Source of the DNA: Cubamyces lactineus
Lineage: Eukaryota > Basidiomycota > Agaricomycetes > Polyporales > Polyporaceae
Length of the DNA stretch: 64,000 bases
Reading direction: 5' to 3'
NCBI GenBank assembly: GCA_022376465.1
Contig: JACDTU010000011.1
Span: forward strand, 434,001 to 498,000
In this document: piece by piece, positions 62,424 through 64,000 of the stretch
Layout of the letters: each line of letters starts with the position of its first letter
How positions within the stretch are numbered: position 1 is the stretch's first letter
Translations under genes and position numbers: made by a program
The notes under the pieces: generated by a model
The model's input: only the letters and a program-made list of their open reading frames with translations
The model's database searches: none
What the model was told of the DNA's origin: nothing

Positions 62424-63740
62424 GGCTTGGTGAGGATAGCGGGGGCCTCAAGGGCGAATGTCTTGCGGGAATACGGTCTTGAGGATGTCTTGAGTGCTTG
62501 CTTGCGGGTGCAGGTGGGTGAGACGAGTTGAACGAGGACTCCAGGCACGCGCCCCGTTCGAACCATCCAACCGTGGAAACCGTCGCGTATCGCGCCGACC
62601 TCACGTGAGCGCGTTCCCCCCAGCCTACAAATTTCCAGGCGTCTGCGCTCGCTCTTCGTCGTCCGTTCTTTTCCCCTCTTCCCCTCTCATCTCCCGGTCT
62701 GGCTAGTGTCCTCGTCGTGAGGCGGTGCACTCTGCATTCCACGGAGTGTATACGACACCTCTCAGATCCATGTAGAGTTGATATGTGAGTATCTCATCTA
62801 CATCGTTCTTACCTCCGTTCGTATGGCGGTCGATGATTTCATGAATTTGAATGAAGCCTGACCCACGTTGACCTCGGTCGATGTGGGGTTGACGAACTTT
62901 CGAGTGTTGAGGCATCTCGCGTGTGACTTTGAACGCGTTTGCTGACTGTTTCTACCCCGCAGATTATGTATATGTGCTATCGGGCCATATTATAGCGAAT
63001 GGCCCGTTTCAAGATGCTTCGAGTGAGGATGAGTTGATAACCTATGCTTATGACCCCTCGTCAACTTCCACGGACATCGTAAACAGTGAGTCTTCCGTCC
63101 TTGTGCTTCGCTCTGCCCCAATTGCGGTGTCGATGATTTATATAACATGAATGATTTAATGAGCCCAACCTATCTCGACCAGCTCGGGATAGGCGTGACG
63201 ACCTGTATTTTCCGCTGAGACACCATCGCATATCCGTGACTGTGATTTTTATGCTCACATACTGTCTCGCAGGTCCTCTAAACTTAAAATCCGCTCTTTC
63301 CATTTAGTACGTGTATCACTGCTACATCGTGTTTGCGATTGTCGACTCCGTGCTTGTGCTTGATTGCTCTCGATTGCTATATCCTATTCCTATACCGTAT
63401 TGCGTGATTGGAATGCTGAATGAATTTTGTACGATTGCCTATTGATTCGTCAACTTGAGTCAAATACTTCGCGCTTTGCTTGGCAAGCATAGGAAGAATC
63501 GGGAAACGATGTCTTTGCTATTGCTGTGGTGGTGATACATGTGGTTGTAGTCTACAACACTACGAAGCACGAGTCCGAGAGTTCGTAAATGTCCAACGAA
63601 ACGCAGTCCGCATTGTAAGCAAACGATGTAAGGTCCATTATCCATGCGTGTGTATCGTAGAAGAGGCGAAGGTGAGTAGGAGGTGAGTATCGTAGCGTGA
63701 GGGGCATGTACAGGTCGTAAAGCGACGTCATGAGAGCCAT
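62424..63740. other. 1.3 kb intergenic stretch, no gene recognised
   Basis: AT-richer than the flanking genes. Only short frames exist on both strands. It probably holds the kinesin promoter and the 3' UTR of the next gene. A faint similarity between about 62828-62890 and 63127-63188 (tcgatgattt and atgaatg words) is not strong enough to call a repeat. Confidence 0.4.
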
Positions 63741-64000
63741 TTACTTGGTGATAGTAAACTCGGCACTGTCGTTGCCAGAGTCGCCAAACACTGAAATCCA
63801 GTGTTAGAACCTACAATCAAATATAAGTGGGAATGTGAAGATGATACTCACAAACAATGGTGTAGTCGTGGCCCGGCTCGACGTTGGGAACCTTCACCTC
63901 GATGTGGCCGCGAAGAATGTCAAAGCCCTTAGCCAACGGGTGCTCTGCAGAACAGGATGCGAATCAGCCCCAAGGTCTGCAACTCTATACAACTCCCACG
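63741..64000 (-). CDS. Kre9/Knh1-like secreted or GPI-anchored protein, partial (C-terminus only)
   Basis: The coding strand enters from the right edge of the window. An exon reads EHPLAKGFDILRGHIEVKVP and NVEPGHDYTIV, then an intron (about 63795-63851) and LFGDSGNDSAEFTITK before the stop at 63741-63743. The pattern GFDILxGxxEVxVPxVxPGxxYxIVLFGDSGNxSxxFTI is the beta-rich domain shared by Kre9/Knh1 N-termini and by the small Ser/Thr-rich GPI-anchored proteins abundant in basidiomycetes. The N-terminus, and so any signal peptide, lies outside the window. Confidence 0.75.

Noticed and set aside
62828..63188. Possible 60 bp repeat pair in the last intergenic stretch
   Set aside because: Only short words match and the spacing between them differs, so it is not better than chance by eye.
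1..64000. CRISPR arrays, operons, Shine-Dalgarno sites, riboswitches, rRNA and tRNA genes
   Set aside because: The DNA is clearly eukaryotic and intron-rich. No regularly spaced repeats were seen, and no cloverleaf with a GGTTCGAATCC-type arm could be supported, including the ggttcgaccc string in the KDZ repeats.

Overview
The window is nuclear DNA of a filamentous basidiomycete, most likely a wood-decay agaricomycete of the polypore type. The genes carry many 45-60 bp GT-AG introns, coding DNA is GC-rich, and the content is typical of that group: a DUF6533 membrane protein, a Kre9/Knh1-like secreted protein, three tandem fungal GSTs of the FuA/Ure2p-like type, an F-box protein and a KDZ DNA transposon. 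The species assignment is inference.

Layout. 1-8.8 kb: a multi-exon protein of unknown family, a HUT1-like nucleotide-sugar transporter, a STYX-like pseudophosphatase, a divergent CobW/ZNG1 zinc-chaperone GTPase and a Yae1 homologue. 9.0-22.5 kb: a 13.5 kb KDZ transposon with about 190 bp terminal inverted repeats and an 8 bp target duplication. It holds two inward-facing genes, the transposase and an unknown coiled-coil protein. The transposase gene is interrupted by a 7,657 bp Ty3/gypsy chromovirus with 417 bp LTRs that read as identical and a 5 bp target duplication. 22.7-31 kb: a membrane-anchored SET-domain protein, NADPH-cytochrome P450 reductase, She9/Mdm33 and a SAM-dependent methyltransferase. 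31.3-38.6 kb: an F-box protein, a HIT hydrolase, a 2.2 kb stretch without a recognisable gene, and a DUF6533 protein. 38.9-51.6 kb, all on the minus strand: DDB1, a Dpb3/CHRAC-type histone-fold protein, a Vnx1-like cation/proton antiporter and a Ser-rich coiled-coil protein. 51.8-64 kb: ERG24 sterol C14 reductase, three tandem GSTs, a GNAT acetyltransferase with a decayed partial copy, a kinesin-7 and a partial Kre9/Knh1-like gene at the right edge.

The most interesting region is the nested pair of mobile elements. The KDZ element landed in the short gap between the divergent Yae1 and SET genes and so split a probable shared promoter. The chromovirus inside it looks young and intact. It has a Tf1-type self-priming signature instead of a tRNA primer site, a GGGTTTT heptamer abutting the gag stop (-1 frameshift), and a 650-nt leader with no ATG in any frame. 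Downstream of pol it carries three tightly packed extra reading frames: two tiny membrane proteins and a 344-residue protein with two zinc knuckles. This 3' module is the best candidate here for an undescribed system.

Among the host genes, P450 reductase and ERG24 belong together functionally, since sterol 14-demethylation needs the reductase and ERG24 acts on its product, although they are about 25 kb apart. Exon boundaries were placed by eye from splice motifs and reading frame. Outer ends are more reliable than internal junctions unless stated.
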